Shown: piece after piece, positions 34,995 to 48,992 of the stretch | Position numbering within the stretch: the first letter of the stretch is position 1 | How the letters are laid out: every line of letters starts with the position of its first letter | Assembly: GCF_001941825.1 (NCBI RefSeq) | Contig: NZ_CP019038.1 | Coordinates: 4,712,001-4,776,000, forward strand | From: Massilia putida | GTDB lineage: Bacteria > Pseudomonadota > Gammaproteobacteria > Burkholderiales > Burkholderiaceae_D | DNA: 64,000 nucleotides | Reading direction: 5' to 3' | Made by a program: the position numbers and the translations under genes | The notes under the pieces: model-generated | The model's input: the letters and a program-made list of their open reading frames with translations, nothing else | Told to the model about the DNA's origin: nothing | The model's database searches: none

Positions 34995-36299
34995 TCATTG
35001 CCGTATCCTGTGCAAGCGGGTGCCGAACAGCGTCGTCACCGTCAGCATGAAGGCGCCCGCCGCCACGACGGTCAGGCCGCCGCGTACGCCGAGCCGCTCC
35101 GCCAGCGCACCGGCGCCGGCCGCGCCGATGGGCGCCGTCGCCACCGTCATGAAGCGCATCGTCGACGTCATCCGGCCCAGCAGCGCATCGGGGGTGACGC
35201 GCTGGCGCAGCGCGAGATAGGGCAGGAAGAACAAGGTGCCGCCGCAATCGAGGCAGAACACGACGGCGGCGTAGGCGGCCGCGGTGGCGCCGCGGGTGCC
35301 GAGCAGGTCGCGCTGGATCGTCGGCATCAGCATGAAGCCCAGGCACGAGATGCACAGGCCCGTCGCGATGGCGCCGCCGGAGCCGAAGCGCCGCGTCAGG
35401 GGTTTCAACAGCAGGGAGCTCAATAGGACGCCGGCGCCACCCAGCATCTGGGAGGTGCCCATCAGGCCCGGCGACATCCCCAGCACGCGCGTGGCGAACA
35501 GCACGTACAGCGCCGTGTAGCCATAGAACAGCATGTGCCAGCAGGCCGACGTCCACGCCAGCAGGCGCAGGACCGGCTGGCCCCAGACGAACTTCAGGCC
35601 TTCCACGACGTCGCGCACGACATGCGATTGCGCCGGCTGCGGTTGCGGCTCGCGCGTGCGGATCCGGCGCAGATTCCACAGCGAGATGGAAAAGCCGGCC
35701 ACATTGCACAGGATCGCGGCGGGCGCCCCCAGCGCCTGCACCAGCAGGCCGGCGATGCCGGGGCCGAGCAGGCGCGATGCGGATTCCGTCGCTCCCAGCT
35801 TCGATTGCGCATCGATCAGGCCATCGCGGCCGACGAGGAAGGTCAGGAAGATCTGCTCCGCGCTGCCGCCCACGACGAACCCGGTCCCCAGCATGAACTG
35901 CACGGCATACAACCAGTGCACGCTGAGCCATCCTTGCCACCACGCGAACGGCACGCTGGCGAGGCTCAGCGCGACCATCGCATCGCTGCCCAGCATGACC
36001 GGCAGGCGCCGGCTGCGGTCGAGCAGCACGCCTGTCGGAAGCGAGAACAACAGAAAGGGCAGCGACCCGAAGGCGGCCAGGGTGCCCATCTGGGCGGGCG
36101 TCGCGTGCAGCAGCAGGGCCGCGCAGATCGGGAGGGCCAGCAGGGTGATCTGGGCGCCGAAATTGGTGAGGACGCTGCTGAACCAGAAACGGCGAAAGTC
36201 GACGTTGCGCAGCTGCCGGTCGGCGGCAAAGCTGCGGAGGAGGGCGATGGGGGACACGGGCGGGTGGTCGGCGATGGGTTCGGGTATCGATGATAGCAA
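34995..36299 (-). CDS. MFS transporter (EntS-like)
   Basis: A 434-residue, twelve-helix major facilitator of the MFS_3/EntS type (FRRFWFSSVLTNFGAQITLL at the start, LPTGVLLDRSRRLPVM as the loop 2-3 motif). Relatives export siderophores or drugs. The start is uncertain. A TTG at 36299 lies at the exact place where mltA has its ATG in the shared leader element, with AAGG spaced correctly. An upstream ATG at 36380 would translate the leader itself, and a GTG at 36257 is also possible. It is convergent with mltA. Confidence 0.83.
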   Translation of the reverse strand: MLSSIPEPIADHPPVSPIALLRSFAADRQLRNVDFRRFWFSSVLTNFGAQITLLALPICAALLLHATPAQMGTLAAFGSLPFLLFSLPTGVLLDRSRRLPVMLGSDAMVALSLASVPFAWWQGWLSVHWLYAVQFMLGTGFVVGGSAEQIFLTFLVGRDGLIDAQSKLGATESASRLLGPGIAGLLVQALGAPAAILCNVAGFSISLWNLRRIRTREPQPQPAQSHVVRDVVEGLKFVWGQPVLRLLAWTSACWHMLFYGYTALYVLFATRVLGMSPGLMGTSQMLGGAGVLLSSLLLKPLTRRFGSGGAIATGLCISCLGFMLMPTIQRDLLGTRGATAAAYAAVVFCLDCGGTLFFLPYLALRQRVTPDALLGRMTSTMRFMTVATAPIGAAGAGALAERLGVRGGLTVVAAGAFMLTVTTLFGTRLHRIRQ

Positions 36300-36366
36300 A
36301 GAGGACCTTGGAAAACCGTCGCGCGCATCCCAAAGCAACAGTGCAACGCGCAGCGGGTTTTTCAAC
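36300..36366 (-). repeat. Shared leader element, copy upstream of MFS gene
   Basis: On the minus strand this 67-nt stretch reads CGTTGAAAAACCCGCTGCGC, then a variable middle, then CGCGACGGTTTTCCAAGG up to the likely TTG start. Both ends match the element before mltA, but the middle is about 64 nt shorter and lacks the inner inverted repeat. Confidence 0.6.
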
Positions 36367-36449
36367 GTCCTCAAAGGCATGATTGCCGTATACGTCATAT
36401 CCGTCGTTCAGGCGCTACAATCCGGGTTCATCTTACTAAGGGGTGTCCC

Positions 36450-37226
36450 ATGGAATATGCTGACCTGCTGATCGAACACCACGGCAAAGTGGTCGTGATT
36501 CGCCTGAACCGTCCGAAGGCGATGAACGCCCTCAACGACAACATGATGAACGAGCTGGGCGACGCGCTGTACAAGTTCGACGCCGACCCGGCCGTCAACG
36601 TGATCATCCTGACCGGCAGCGAGAAGGTGTTCGCCGCGGGCGCCGACATCGCCGCGATGGCCAATTACACGTATGCCGATACATATCCCGGCAATTACAT
36701 CGGCCGCAACTGGGAGCACATCCTCAATGTGCGCAAGCCGGTGATCGGTGTCGTCTCCGGCTATGCGCTGGGCGGCGGCTGCGAACTGGCGATGATGTGC
36801 GACTTCCTGATCGCCTCCGACACGGCCAAGTTCGGCCAGCCGGAAATCAAGGTCGGCGTGACCCCGGGCGCCGGCGGCACGCAACGCCTGCCGCGCGCGA
36901 TCGGCAAATCGAAGGCGATGGACATGCTGCTGACGGCACGCATGATCGACGCGGCGGAAGCGGAGCGCACGGGGCTCGTGTCGCGCGTCGTCCCGGCCGA
37001 CCTCGTGATGACCGTGGCCCTGGAAGTGGCGGAGACGATCGCGGCGATGCCGGTATCGGTGGCCATGCAGATCAAGGATTCGGTCAACCGCGCGTTCGAG
37101 ACGACGCTGACCGAGGGCGTCCGCTACGAGCGCCGCTACTTCCATGCCGGGTTCGGTACGCCGGCGCAAAAGGAAGGGATGGCCGCGTTCCTGGAGAAGC
37201 GCAAGCCGAATTTCGAGGGGATGTAA
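36450..37226 (+). CDS. Enoyl-CoA hydratase
   Basis: A 258-residue crotonase-fold enzyme hydrating 2-enoyl-CoA in beta-oxidation. The oxyanion-hole segments are KVFAAGADIAAMA and GYALGGGCELAMMCD. The catalytic glutamates lie in GGCELAMMCD and FGQPEIKVGVTPGAGGTQRL. The ATG at 36450 has a good AAGGGGT ribosome site, with a possible TACAAT -10 box upstream. It is the last protein gene before rrn operon 1, whose P1 promoter begins 14 nt past the stop codon. Confidence 0.95.
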   Translation: MEYADLLIEHHGKVVVIRLNRPKAMNALNDNMMNELGDALYKFDADPAVNVIILTGSEKVFAAGADIAAMANYTYADTYPGNYIGRNWEHILNVRKPVIGVVSGYALGGGCELAMMCDFLIASDTAKFGQPEIKVGVTPGAGGTQRLPRAIGKSKAMDMLLTARMIDAAEAERTGLVSRVVPADLVMTVALEVAETIAAMPVSVAMQIKDSVNRAFETTLTEGVRYERRYFHAGFGTPAQKEGMAAFLEKRKPNFEGM

Positions 37227-37240
37227 TTTCTCCACAGTCC

Positions 37241-37270
37241 TTGCAAGGGCGCGGGCAGGTTTGCTATAGT
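37241..37270 (+). promoter_or_regulatory. rrn operon 1 promoter P1
   Basis: TTGCAA and TATAGT are separated by 18 nt. The same arrangement precedes operon 2 at 55990-56019, and the sequence around the -10 box is shared. Confidence 0.65.
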
Positions 37271-37334
37271 TCGCGTCCTGCTTCTGCAGCGCACGAAATC
37301 GAAGAGATAGTGTGCACTGCAGGAAACGAAGAAG

Positions 37335-37363
37335 TTGACGAGTTAAGCGAACTGATGCATAAT
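37335..37363 (+). promoter_or_regulatory. rrn operon 1 promoter P2
   Basis: TTGACG and CATAAT with the ideal 17-nt spacing, followed by a leader. An identical -35/-10 pair occurs before operon 2. Confidence 0.75.
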
Positions 37364-37428
37364 CTCACTTCTCTGCTGCTGACGAACACAACGATTCGCA
37401 AGCGCAGCAAGGCAGTACCGAACACGAA

Positions 37429-37440
37429 GTTCTTTAACAA
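37429..37440 (+). promoter_or_regulatory. BoxA antitermination site, operon 1 leader
   Basis: GTTCTTTAACAA matches the boxA of rRNA antitermination (NusB-S10 site). The same sequence recurs in the 16S-23S spacer before the 23S gene. Confidence 0.7.
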
Positions 37441-37607
37441 TCAACAGTCGATAAGTGTGGGCGTTTGATGAGGTGCCAGTATCGCTTCGGCGATACTGAA
37501 TACTTAAATTATCAAATGTTCACGCAAAAGAAATACGTTGCTCAGCAATGAGTAACGGTCAGTATTTTGAGTGAGCGACATGACACGAAAGTGTCAAAAC
37601 AGAGATT

Positions 37608-39139
<1,532 letters not shown>

Positions 39140-39218
39140 GAGTGGCACTGCGAGCGCAAGCTCGGTCATCAAGCGCCTACGCTTATCGGCTGTTAATAAA
39201 GTTAAACGAGAACAGTTC

Positions 39219-39295
39219 GGGTCTGTAGCTCAGTCGGTTAGAGCACCGTGTTGATAACGCGGGGGTCGTTGGTTCGAATCCAACCAGACCCACCA
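39219..39295 (+). tRNA. tRNA-Ile (GAT), operon 1 spacer
   Basis: A 77-nt cloverleaf with CCA; anticodon loop TTGATAA. It sits in the 16S-23S spacer, as in many proteobacteria, and is identical to the copy in operon 2. Confidence 0.97.
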
Positions 39296-39306
39296 GTTAC
39301 CAAAAT

Positions 39307-39382
39307 GGGGGATTAGCTCAGCTGGGAGAGCACCTGCTTTGCAAGCAGGGGGTCGTCGGTTCGATCCCGTCATCCTCCACCA
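39307..39382 (+). tRNA. tRNA-Ala (TGC), operon 1 spacer
   Basis: A 76-nt cloverleaf with CCA; anticodon loop TTTGCAA. The acceptor GGGGGAT pairs with ATCCTCC. It lies 11 nt after tRNA-Ile. Confidence 0.97.
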
Positions 39383-39607
39383 ACTCTCTGTTCACTGCAT
39401 TTATCCAAGCTTGGCAACACTGAGTTTCGATAAGTGTAGTTCTCGTTCTTTAACAATCTGGAAGAAGTAAAGTTTTCTTTAAGCGTGTAGCTAACGAAAG
39501 TTAGATGCACACTTAGGGTAGTAATCTGTATGTATCAACAAACAAAGTAAGCTGAATCCTTGTCGATATGACGTTCCCTGACACTCATGCAGGGGCCAAC
39601 GTTATAG

Positions 39608-42484
<2,877 letters not shown>

Positions 42485-42605
42485 ATAACCTTGGCAGTCA
42501 TTGCCAATACAAGGGTTCGGCTGTTTGTTGACACAACAGATTAAAACCACTTCTTCCAGATTCAGAGTGACGCATGCATTCAAGCTGCGGCGCTCGTACA
42601 AGTTA

Positions 42606-42721
42606 TGCCTGATGACCATAGCAAGTCGGTACCACCCCTTCCCATCCCGAACAGGACCGTGAAACGACTTTGCGCCGATGATAGTGCTGCAACCAGTGTG
42701 AAAGTAGGTTATCGTCAGGCT
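42606..42721 (+). rRNA. rrf: 5S ribosomal RNA, operon 1
   Basis: About 116 nt. The terminal stem GCCTGATGA/TCGTCAGGC, loop A (CCGAACAGG) and loop E region (GATGATAGT) are recognisable. Confidence 0.93.
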
Positions 42722-42735
42722 AGTTATTCCGCAGA

Positions 42736-42769
42736 AGCCCGCCCAGTTCAATCTGAGCGGGCTTTTTGC
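42736..42769 (+). terminator. Operon 1 terminator
   Basis: AGCCCGC pairs with GCGGGCT and is followed by five T. A weaker second copy of the same stem sequence follows, ending near 42835 (GAGCGGGCTTTGTGC), giving a tandem arrangement that is also present after operon 2. Confidence 0.85.
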
Positions 42770-42884
42770 TTTCGGTAACACGAAGCCCGCCCGGCCGGAT
42801 CGGCACCACCCATCCTTGCCTGAGCGGGCTTTGTGCTTTTCCAGCTCCGCTGGACAGCCAGTTCGCGAAGCGCGAAACCGGCAG

Positions 42885-44342
42885 TCAGACGAGCGCCACC
42901 AACCGGTCGAGCAGCGGCTCGGCCGCATCCGCGATCCGATCCAGACTGGCCTCGCGCAGCGCGGCCGTGTCGACCACGTGCTCGCTGTGCAGCCCGGCCC
43001 AGCGCAACAGCGCCGCGCAGGCGCCCGCATGGTCGAACAGTCCGTGCAGATACGTACCCAGCACCTGGCCGTCGGCCGAGCAGGCACCTTCCGGCCGCCC
43101 GTCGATCTCGAACACGGGCCGCGACAGCGCGCCGCCGGTCGATACGCCCATATGGATTTCGTAACCGGCAACCGCCGCATCGGGCGCGTCGGGCGCGAAC
43201 ACGCAGCGGCCGCTCACCTGCGCGAGGCGCTTCTCGCGTGTCAGCGTCGTGCCGAGGTCCAGCAGGCCCAGTCCCTGCGAGTGTCCGGGCACGCCTTCCA
43301 CGCCATGCGGATCGTCGACGCAGGCCCCCAGCATCTGGAAGCCGCCGCAGATGCCGATCACCTTGCCGCCGTAGCGGAGGTGGCGGCGGATGCGGTCCGG
43401 CCAGCCCTGTGCGTGCAGCCACGCGAGGTCGCCACGGGTGTTCTTGCTGCCGGGGAGGATGATGAGGTCACCGTCCGGAATCGGTTCGCCTTCGCGCACG
43501 AAGCGCAGGTCGACGTCGGGATGCACGCGCAGCGCATCGAAGTCCGTGTGATTGCTCATGCGTGGATAGCTCGGCACGATGACCCGGAAGCTGCCCGCGC
43601 CCGGCGTCACGGCCTGCACGGCGTCTTCCGCATCGAGATACAGTCCGTGCAGATAGGGCAGCACCGCCAGCACCGGCTTGCCCGTCTGCCGTTCCAGCCA
43701 CTCGAGACCGGGTTCGAGCAGCTTGATGTCGCCGCGGAAGCGGTTGATGACGAAGCCGATGGTGCGCGCCCGTTCGCTGTCCGACAGGCAGGACAGCGTG
43801 CCGACGATGTGGGCGAACACGCCGCCGCGGTCGATGTCCGCGACGAGGATCACGGGACAGTCGACCGCTTCGGCGAACCCCATGTTGGCGATGTCGCGGT
43901 CGCGCAGGTTGATCTCGGCCGGACTGCCGGCGCCTTCGACGATGACGGCGTCGTACTGCGCGCTGAGGCGCGCATGCGATTCCAGCACAGCCTGCATCGC
44001 CACCGTCTTGTACCGGTGGTAGTCGCGCGCATCCATCTCGGCGCGCACGCGGCCGTGAATGATGACTTGCGCGCCGATGTCGCTCGATGGCTTCAGCAGC
44101 ACCGGGTTCATGTCCGTGTGCGGGGCGACGCCCGCGGCGACGGCCTGCAGCGCCTGGGCGCGGCCGATCTCACCGCCGTCGCTCGTGACGGCACTGTTCA
44201 GCGCCATGTTCTGCGGCTTGAACGGCGCCACGCACACGCCGCGGCGGTACAACAGGCGGCATAGCGCGGCGACGAGCGTGCTCTTGCCGGCGTCCGACGT
44301 CGTGCCCTGCACCATCAGCGTGGAATAAGGAAAGCGCCTCAT
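42885..44342 (-). CDS. cobQ: Cobyric acid synthase
   Basis: A 485-residue ATP- and glutamine-dependent amidotransferase that amidates four side chains of adenosyl-cobyrinic a,c-diamide. The P-loop-like start is [14 protein letters not shown], with the CobQ signature [18 protein letters not shown]. The C-terminal glutaminase domain has Cys in [11 protein letters not shown] and His in [10 protein letters not shown]. The ATG at 44342 overlaps the btuF stop (ATGA). It is the last gene of the riboswitch-controlled operon and its end faces the terminators of rrn operon 1. Confidence 0.96.
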   Translation of the reverse strand: MRRFPYSTLMVQGTTSDAGKSTLVAALCRLLYRRGVCVAPFKPQNMALNSAVTSDGGEIGRAQALQAVAAGVAPHTDMNPVLLKPSSDIGAQVIIHGRVRAEMDARDYHRYKTVAMQAVLESHARLSAQYDAVIVEGAGSPAEINLRDRDIANMGFAEAVDCPVILVADIDRGGVFAHIVGTLSCLSDSERARTIGFVINRFRGDIKLLEPGLEWLERQTGKPVLAVLPYLHGLYLDAEDAVQAVTPGAGSFRVIVPSYPRMSNHTDFDALRVHPDVDLRFVREGEPIPDGDLIILPGSKNTRGDLAWLHAQGWPDRIRRHLRYGGKVIGICGGFQMLGACVDDPHGVEGVPGHSQGLGLLDLGTTLTREKRLAQVSGRCVFAPDAPDAAVAGYEIHMGVSTGGALSRPVFEIDGRPEGACSADGQVLGTYLHGLFDHAGACAALLRWAGLHSEHVVDTAALREASLDRIADAAEPLLDRLVALV

Positions 44343-45220
44343 TTGCTGCGATGACAGCGTGCCAGTTCGAGCTTCTCGCACAACTGCGCGGCGCCGGCGA
44401 TCATGCGCGGACCGGAGCGATTGAGGAGATTACCATCGATCGTGAACAGGTTGTCGTTGCGGACCGCCGTCAGGGTACCGTAGGGCTTCCACAGGCTCAC
44501 GCCGCCGTAGTTCTTTTCGGCGGTCGCAAAGATCGCTTCCGGATTTTCCTGCAGCACGGCTTCGATCGACACGACCGGCGCCGTCACGGGCAGCTTGTCG
44601 AAGATGTTCTCGCCGCCGCACAGGCGCAGCGCGTCGCTGACGATGTGGCGGCCGCTCAGCGTGTACAGCGGTTTGTCCCACACCTGATAAAAGCTGCGCA
44701 CGACGGGGCGCTTCGCATAACGGCTGCGCAGGCTGGCGATCTGGCTGCGCAGGCTTGTCGCAGCCGGACCGGCCACGGCATCGGTGCCCATCAGCTGCCC
44801 GAGCTTCTGCACATTGTCCGCGATGTCTTCCAGCTTTTGCGGCTCGCTGTGGAACATCGGGATGCCGAGCTTTTGCAGCATGTCGATCTGGCGCTCCGAA
44901 CTGCCGTGCCGCCAGACGACGATCAGGTCGGGCTTCATGGCCATGATGCGTTCCAGGTCGACTTCGCGGTTCGAGCCGATCTCCGGGATGTTCTTCGCTT
45001 CGGGCGGAAAGTCGCTGTACGAGACGACGCCCACGACGTGGCTGCCGCCGCCGGCCGCGAACAGCAGTTCAGTCACGTGCGGCGCCAGCGAGATCACGCG
45101 CTGCGCCGGCTTCGCCACGGTGACGGTGGCGCCGGCGTCGTCCTTGACGCTGATGACGGCGTGCGCCTGCAGGCTCGCTGCGAGCAGGCTGAGTCCTGCG
45201 ATGATGATCGATCGTTTCAT
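44339..45220 (-). CDS. btuF: Periplasmic cobalamin-binding protein BtuF
   Basis: A 293-residue class-III binding protein for an ABC importer. The ATG at 45220 opens a signal peptide ending LQAHA. Typical segments are [39 protein letters not shown] and the C-terminal [13 protein letters not shown]. It delivers corrinoid from the TonB receptor to the BtuC/BtuD transporter encoded further upstream in the same operon. Its start overlaps the stop of the decarboxylase gene (ATGA). The operon context decides for cobalamin rather than a siderophore ligand. Confidence 0.92.
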   Translation of the reverse strand: MKRSIIIAGLSLLAASLQAHAVISVKDDAGATVTVAKPAQRVISLAPHVTELLFAAGGGSHVVGVVSYSDFPPEAKNIPEIGSNREVDLERIMAMKPDLIVVWRHGSSERQIDMLQKLGIPMFHSEPQKLEDIADNVQKLGQLMGTDAVAGPAATSLRSQIASLRSRYAKRPVVRSFYQVWDKPLYTLSGRHIVSDALRLCGGENIFDKLPVTAPVVSIEAVLQENPEAIFATAEKNYGGVSLWKPYGTLTAVRNDNLFTIDGNLLNRSGPRMIAGAAQLCEKLELARCHRSK

Positions 45221-46209
45221 GTGTCGTTCCATTCCCGGAGTGCTTGTTCGATGCGTTTCCATGCCGTGTCGTGCGCGGGCAGGCCGATGCGGATGCCGCG
45301 CGCCGCGCCCGGGAACAGCCGCACCCAGATCGCGCGCCGCGCCATGTGTTCATGAAAGGCCTCGGCGCGCGGCTCGGGCCACCAGTGGAACAGCGGGGTG
45401 CCATGCGCCTCGATGCCGTGGTGGGCCAGCAGCGCGTGCATGCGTGCGCCGTCGCGCGCCAGGCGGGTTTGCGTGGCCTGTTGCCAGCCGCGGTCGCGCA
45501 AGGCGGCGATGGCGACCTCCTGCGCCGGGCCGCTGACGGCCCACGGCCCGAGCAGGTCGTCCAGCGCGGCCAGCAGGGAAGTGTCCGCGCCGACGAAGCC
45601 GAGCCGCAATCCGGCCAGGCCGAAGAATTTGCCGACGGAGCGCAGCACGACGAGCCCGCGCCGGCCGGCGTGGCCCGCCACGCTGAGCGTCCGCGCCGTG
45701 TCGCCGAACGCTTCGTCGATGACGAGCCAGCCGCCGCGCGCAGCAAGCTGCTCCGCCCAGTCCAGCAGCCTTTCCGGCGCGATCGTCGCGCCGGTCGGAT
45801 TGTTCGGGTTGACGACGACGACCACGTCGCTGCCGGCCACCGCGTCGTCGAGCGCACCGTATGCGACCTGGCGCATGACGTGGCCGTGCCGGCTCCAGTG
45901 ATGCGCGTGTTCCGCATACGAGGGCGCGGCCACCGTCACGCTCGCCGGTCCGGCCACCTCGAGCCGCAAACGCGGCAGGGCCTGGATGGCCGCCTGCGAG
46001 CCCGCCACCGGCAGCAACTGCGGCGCGCCGTAAAAGTCGCACGCCGCGCGCACCAGGGCCGGGTCCCGCTCGGGCAGGCGGTGCCATGCATCCGGCGAGG
46101 GTGCCGGCGCAGGATAGCCATGCGGGTTGATGCCGGTGGAGAGGTCGATCCAATCCGTGCCACCGTAGCGCTGCTGCGCCGCACGTAGATTGCCGCCGTG
46201 ATCAAGCAT
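45217..46209 (-). CDS. cobD: Threonine-phosphate decarboxylase
   Basis: A 330-residue PLP enzyme of the aspartate-aminotransferase fold that makes (R)-1-amino-2-propanol phosphate, the linker of the nucleotide loop. Motifs: DLSTGINPHGYP, VVNPNNPTGATIAPE, DEAFGDTA, and the PLP lysine in LRSVGKFFGLAGLRLGF. The ATG at 46209 (MLDHGGNLRAA) has GGAG at the right distance; an ATG 12 nt upstream is the alternative. Named here in the Salmonella sense (CobD); the Pseudomonas name is CobC. Confidence 0.93.
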   Translation of the reverse strand: MLDHGGNLRAAQQRYGGTDWIDLSTGINPHGYPAPAPSPDAWHRLPERDPALVRAACDFYGAPQLLPVAGSQAAIQALPRLRLEVAGPASVTVAAPSYAEHAHHWSRHGHVMRQVAYGALDDAVAGSDVVVVVNPNNPTGATIAPERLLDWAEQLAARGGWLVIDEAFGDTARTLSVAGHAGRRGLVVLRSVGKFFGLAGLRLGFVGADTSLLAALDDLLGPWAVSGPAQEVAIAALRDRGWQQATQTRLARDGARMHALLAHHGIEAHGTPLFHWWPEPRAEAFHEHMARRAIWVRLFPGAARGIRIGLPAHDTAWKRIEQALREWNDT

Positions 46210-47143
46210 GGATCGCTCCATCGAACAGCAACAGCGCGCCGCCGGCGACGGCGACCCACAGCAACGTCGTGCGCCACACGAGGCGCCAGGCGCGCAGGAT
46301 GTCGCCCGCGCTGGCGTCGGGACCGTTGCCGAGCGGGGGGCGCTGTTCCGTCACGCCGTCGTACACGGCCGCGCCGCCCAGTTGCACGCCGAGCGCGCCG
46401 GCACCGCTTGCCATCACGGGACCCGCGTTCGGGCTGCTCCACGCAGGCGCCTGGGCGCGCCAGCAGCGCCAGGCACGCAACCGTCCCCGCGTTGCCAGCA
46501 GCACGTAGGACAGGGCAGTGAAGCGCGCCGGCACATAATTCAACACGTCGTCCACACGCGCGGCCACGCGGCCGAACAGGTTGAATCTCTCGTTGCGATA
46601 GCCCCACATGGCATCCAGCGTGTTGGCGAGCCGGAACAACACGACACCCGCACCGCCGCCGACGAGGAACCAGAACAACGTGCCGAACACGGCATCGTTG
46701 CCGTTTTCGAGCAGCGATTCGGCGCCGGCCTTGGCGAGGTCCGATTCGCTGGCGTGCATCGTATCGCGGCTGACGATGCGCGCCGTGAGGCTGCGTGCCG
46801 CGTCGAGGTCGCCGCCGATCAGTGCCGCATGGATCGGCAAGGTGTGGTCGCGCAGGCTGCGCAGCCCGAGGCCCAGGTAGAGCAGCAGCGCGTGGACGGC
46901 CGCGCCGGCGTACGCGCACGCGAACCAGGCGAGCAGCGACAATGGCAGCACGGCGAGCATCCAGGCAAGCAATCCGCGCGCGACGCGAGAGGCGCCCTTG
47001 TTCAGCCGGCGTTCCAGCGCGGACGCCAGCCGGCCGAAGCCGACGAGCGGATGCCAGCGCCGCGCTTCTCCCAGCCACAGGTCCAGCAGCACGCCGGCGA
47101 CGAGGGCCAGCGCGAGAGTCGTCGGTGCCAGTCCGCTCAGCAT
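46202..47143 (-). CDS. cbiB: Adenosylcobinamide-phosphate synthase CbiB
   Basis: A 313-residue inner-membrane protein that joins aminopropanol phosphate to adenosylcobyric acid. Family signs are the start LLDLWLGEARRWHPLVGFG, SRDTMHASESDLAKAGAESL, NDAVFGTLFW and LANTLDAMWGYRNERF. Several hydrophobic helices fit the family. The ATG at 47143 overlaps the end of cobU, and the end overlaps the cobD start, consistent with translational coupling. Confidence 0.95.
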   Translation of the reverse strand: MLSGLAPTTLALALVAGVLLDLWLGEARRWHPLVGFGRLASALERRLNKGASRVARGLLAWMLAVLPLSLLAWFACAYAGAAVHALLLYLGLGLRSLRDHTLPIHAALIGGDLDAARSLTARIVSRDTMHASESDLAKAGAESLLENGNDAVFGTLFWFLVGGGAGVVLFRLANTLDAMWGYRNERFNLFGRVAARVDDVLNYVPARFTALSYVLLATRGRLRAWRCWRAQAPAWSSPNAGPVMASGAGALGVQLGGAAVYDGVTEQRPPLGNGPDASAGDILRAWRLVWRTTLLWVAVAGGALLLFDGAIHA

Positions 47144-47697
47144 GGCGCGCCTTTCAATGCGAGCGGCAGGCCGGCGGCGACGAACAGCACGCGGCCGCAG
47201 CGCGCCGCCACGTCCTGGTTCAGGCGTCCCGCCTCGTCCACGAAGGCGCGCGACACGGCGCCGTACGGCACGATGCCCATGCCGACTTCGTTGGAGACGA
47301 ATACGACGTCGCCGTGCGCTTCCTCGTCGAGCCAGTCGAGCAACGCAGCCCGCTCGCCGGTGAACAGCGGCGGCAGATCGACGGGGCCGACCTCCGGATA
47401 ATCCTGGTGCGGTGCGAACATCAGGTTCGTGAGCCACAACGTCAGACAGTCGACGAGCACGATGCGCCCGGGCGCGCACAGCGTGCGCAGCATCTGCGCG
47501 AGCGCGGTCGGCTCTTCCACCGTTTGCCATTCCGCCGGCCGGCGCGCGCGATGGTGGGCGATGCGCGCTGCCATCTCGGCGTCGCCCGCATGCGACGTCG
47601 CAAGGTAGACGACCTCCTTGCCGGATTCGCGCGCGAGCCGCTCGGCCAGCGCGCTCTTGCCGGACCGTGCGCCGCCGAGGACGAGGGTGCGGGTCAT
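47137..47697 (-). CDS. cobU: Adenosylcobinamide kinase/guanylyltransferase
   Basis: A 186-residue bifunctional enzyme that phosphorylates adenosylcobinamide and adds GMP. The P-loop is LVLGGARSGKSALAERLA, followed by VYLATSHAGDAEMAARIAHH, which carries the GMP-accepting histidine region, and FVSNEVGMGIVPYGAVSRAF. The ATG at 47697 overlaps the cobB stop by four bases (ATGA). Length is normal. Confidence 0.95.
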   Translation of the reverse strand: MTRTLVLGGARSGKSALAERLARESGKEVVYLATSHAGDAEMAARIAHHRARRPAEWQTVEEPTALAQMLRTLCAPGRIVLVDCLTLWLTNLMFAPHQDYPEVGPVDLPPLFTGERAALLDWLDEEAHGDVVFVSNEVGMGIVPYGAVSRAFVDEAGRLNQDVAARCGRVLFVAAGLPLALKGAPC

Positions 47698-48992
47698 GCC
47701 GGGTCTTTCCGCAGCAGGCTCGCGGCGGCCGCCGGGTTCGATGCGAAGAAGGCGTGGAAGTACGACGCCGTCAGCGAGCCGACACGGTACACCGCTTCGC
47801 CCCGGGCGCCGGACGAATGCTTCGCCGTCCAGGCGGCGGGCGCGAGCGGCGTGTCGAAGCGCGAGTAGTGGAAGGCGTGGCCGCGCAGCTCGCCGGCCTT
47901 CGTCGCCATCGCTTGCCCGCCCAGTCCGGCCAGGCGCGGCTGCATCTGCACGCGGCCCGGCAGCAGTCCCGCCATCGGCCAGCTGCGGCCTTCGACGTCG
48001 GCGATCGCTTCGGCCAGCACCATCATGCCGCCGCATTCGGCCAGGATCGTCACGCCGGCGGCATGCGCCGCCCGGATCGAGTCCTGCCAGCGCCGCGCCT
48101 GCGCCAGCGTTTCGCCATGCAGCTCCGGATAGCCGCCCGTGAGGTAGACGGCATCGGCATCTTCCGGCACCGGCTCGTCCGCGAGCGGCGAGAAAAAGCG
48201 CACCCGCGCGCCCAGCGCTTCCAACGTGTCGACGTTGGCGGGGTACAGGAAGCAGAACGCGGCGTCGCGCGCGATCGCCACCGTTTTCCCGGCCAGCAGC
48301 GGCCGGACCGGTTCTTCCGGCAAGGCCTCAGCGGGCAGTTGCGGCGCCAGCGCGCTCCACGCCGCCTCGTCCAGTTTGAGTTGGTCGGCCAGTTCGTCGA
48401 GGATGAGGTCGATGTCGTCGACTTCGCCCGGCACGACGAGGCCGAGATGGCGTTCCGGCAGCTGGCGTGTCTGTTTGGGCAGAGTCGCGAGCAGCGGGAT
48501 GTCGCGCAGCGACGCCGCGACCATGCGGGCGTGGCCTTCGCTCGCGACGCGGTTGGCGACGACGCCGGCCATCCGCACGGGCCCGTAGTCGCGCAGACCC
48601 ATGACGACGGCGCCGGCGGTCTGCGCCATCGCGGACGCGTCGATCACGGCCAGCACGGGCAGGTCGAATGCGCGCGCGAGGTCGGCGGCGGACGGATCGC
48701 CGTCGTACAGGCCCATCACGCCTTCGACCAGCACGACGTCCGCGTCGCGCGCGGCGCGGGCCAGGCGTTGGCGGCTTTGCTCCAGTCCCACCATCCACAG
48801 GTCGAGCGTGTGGACTTTCGCGCGGCTCGCGTGTTCGAGGACCATCGGGTCGATGAAGTCGGGGCCGCATTTGAACACGTGCACCCGCTGGCCCATGCGG
48901 CGCAGCCGGCGCGCCAGCGCGGCCGTCACCGTCGTCTTGCCCTGGCCGGACGCGATGGCCGCGACCAGCAGCATGCGTGCGCCGGCGGCCAT
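47694..48992 (-). CDS. cobB: Cobyrinate a,c-diamide synthase
   Basis: A 432-residue glutamine-dependent amidotransferase converting cobyrinate or hydrogenobyrinate to the a,c-diamide. N-terminal P-loop domain: AAIASGQGKTTVTAALARRL and VEGVMGLYDGDPSAADLA. C-terminal glutaminase: Cys in ILAECGGMMVLAE and His in GHAFHYSRF. The ATG at 48992 shares one base with the cobO stop (TGATG). Its presence means the locus can start from cobyrinic acid or incomplete corrinoids, not only from cobinamide. Confidence 0.95.
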   Translation of the reverse strand: MAAGARMLLVAAIASGQGKTTVTAALARRLRRMGQRVHVFKCGPDFIDPMVLEHASRAKVHTLDLWMVGLEQSRQRLARAARDADVVLVEGVMGLYDGDPSAADLARAFDLPVLAVIDASAMAQTAGAVVMGLRDYGPVRMAGVVANRVASEGHARMVAASLRDIPLLATLPKQTRQLPERHLGLVVPGEVDDIDLILDELADQLKLDEAAWSALAPQLPAEALPEEPVRPLLAGKTVAIARDAAFCFLYPANVDTLEALGARVRFFSPLADEPVPEDADAVYLTGGYPELHGETLAQARRWQDSIRAAHAAGVTILAECGGMMVLAEAIADVEGRSWPMAGLLPGRVQMQPRLAGLGGQAMATKAGELRGHAFHYSRFDTPLAPAAWTAKHSSGARGEAVYRVGSLTASYFHAFFASNPAAAASLLRKDPA

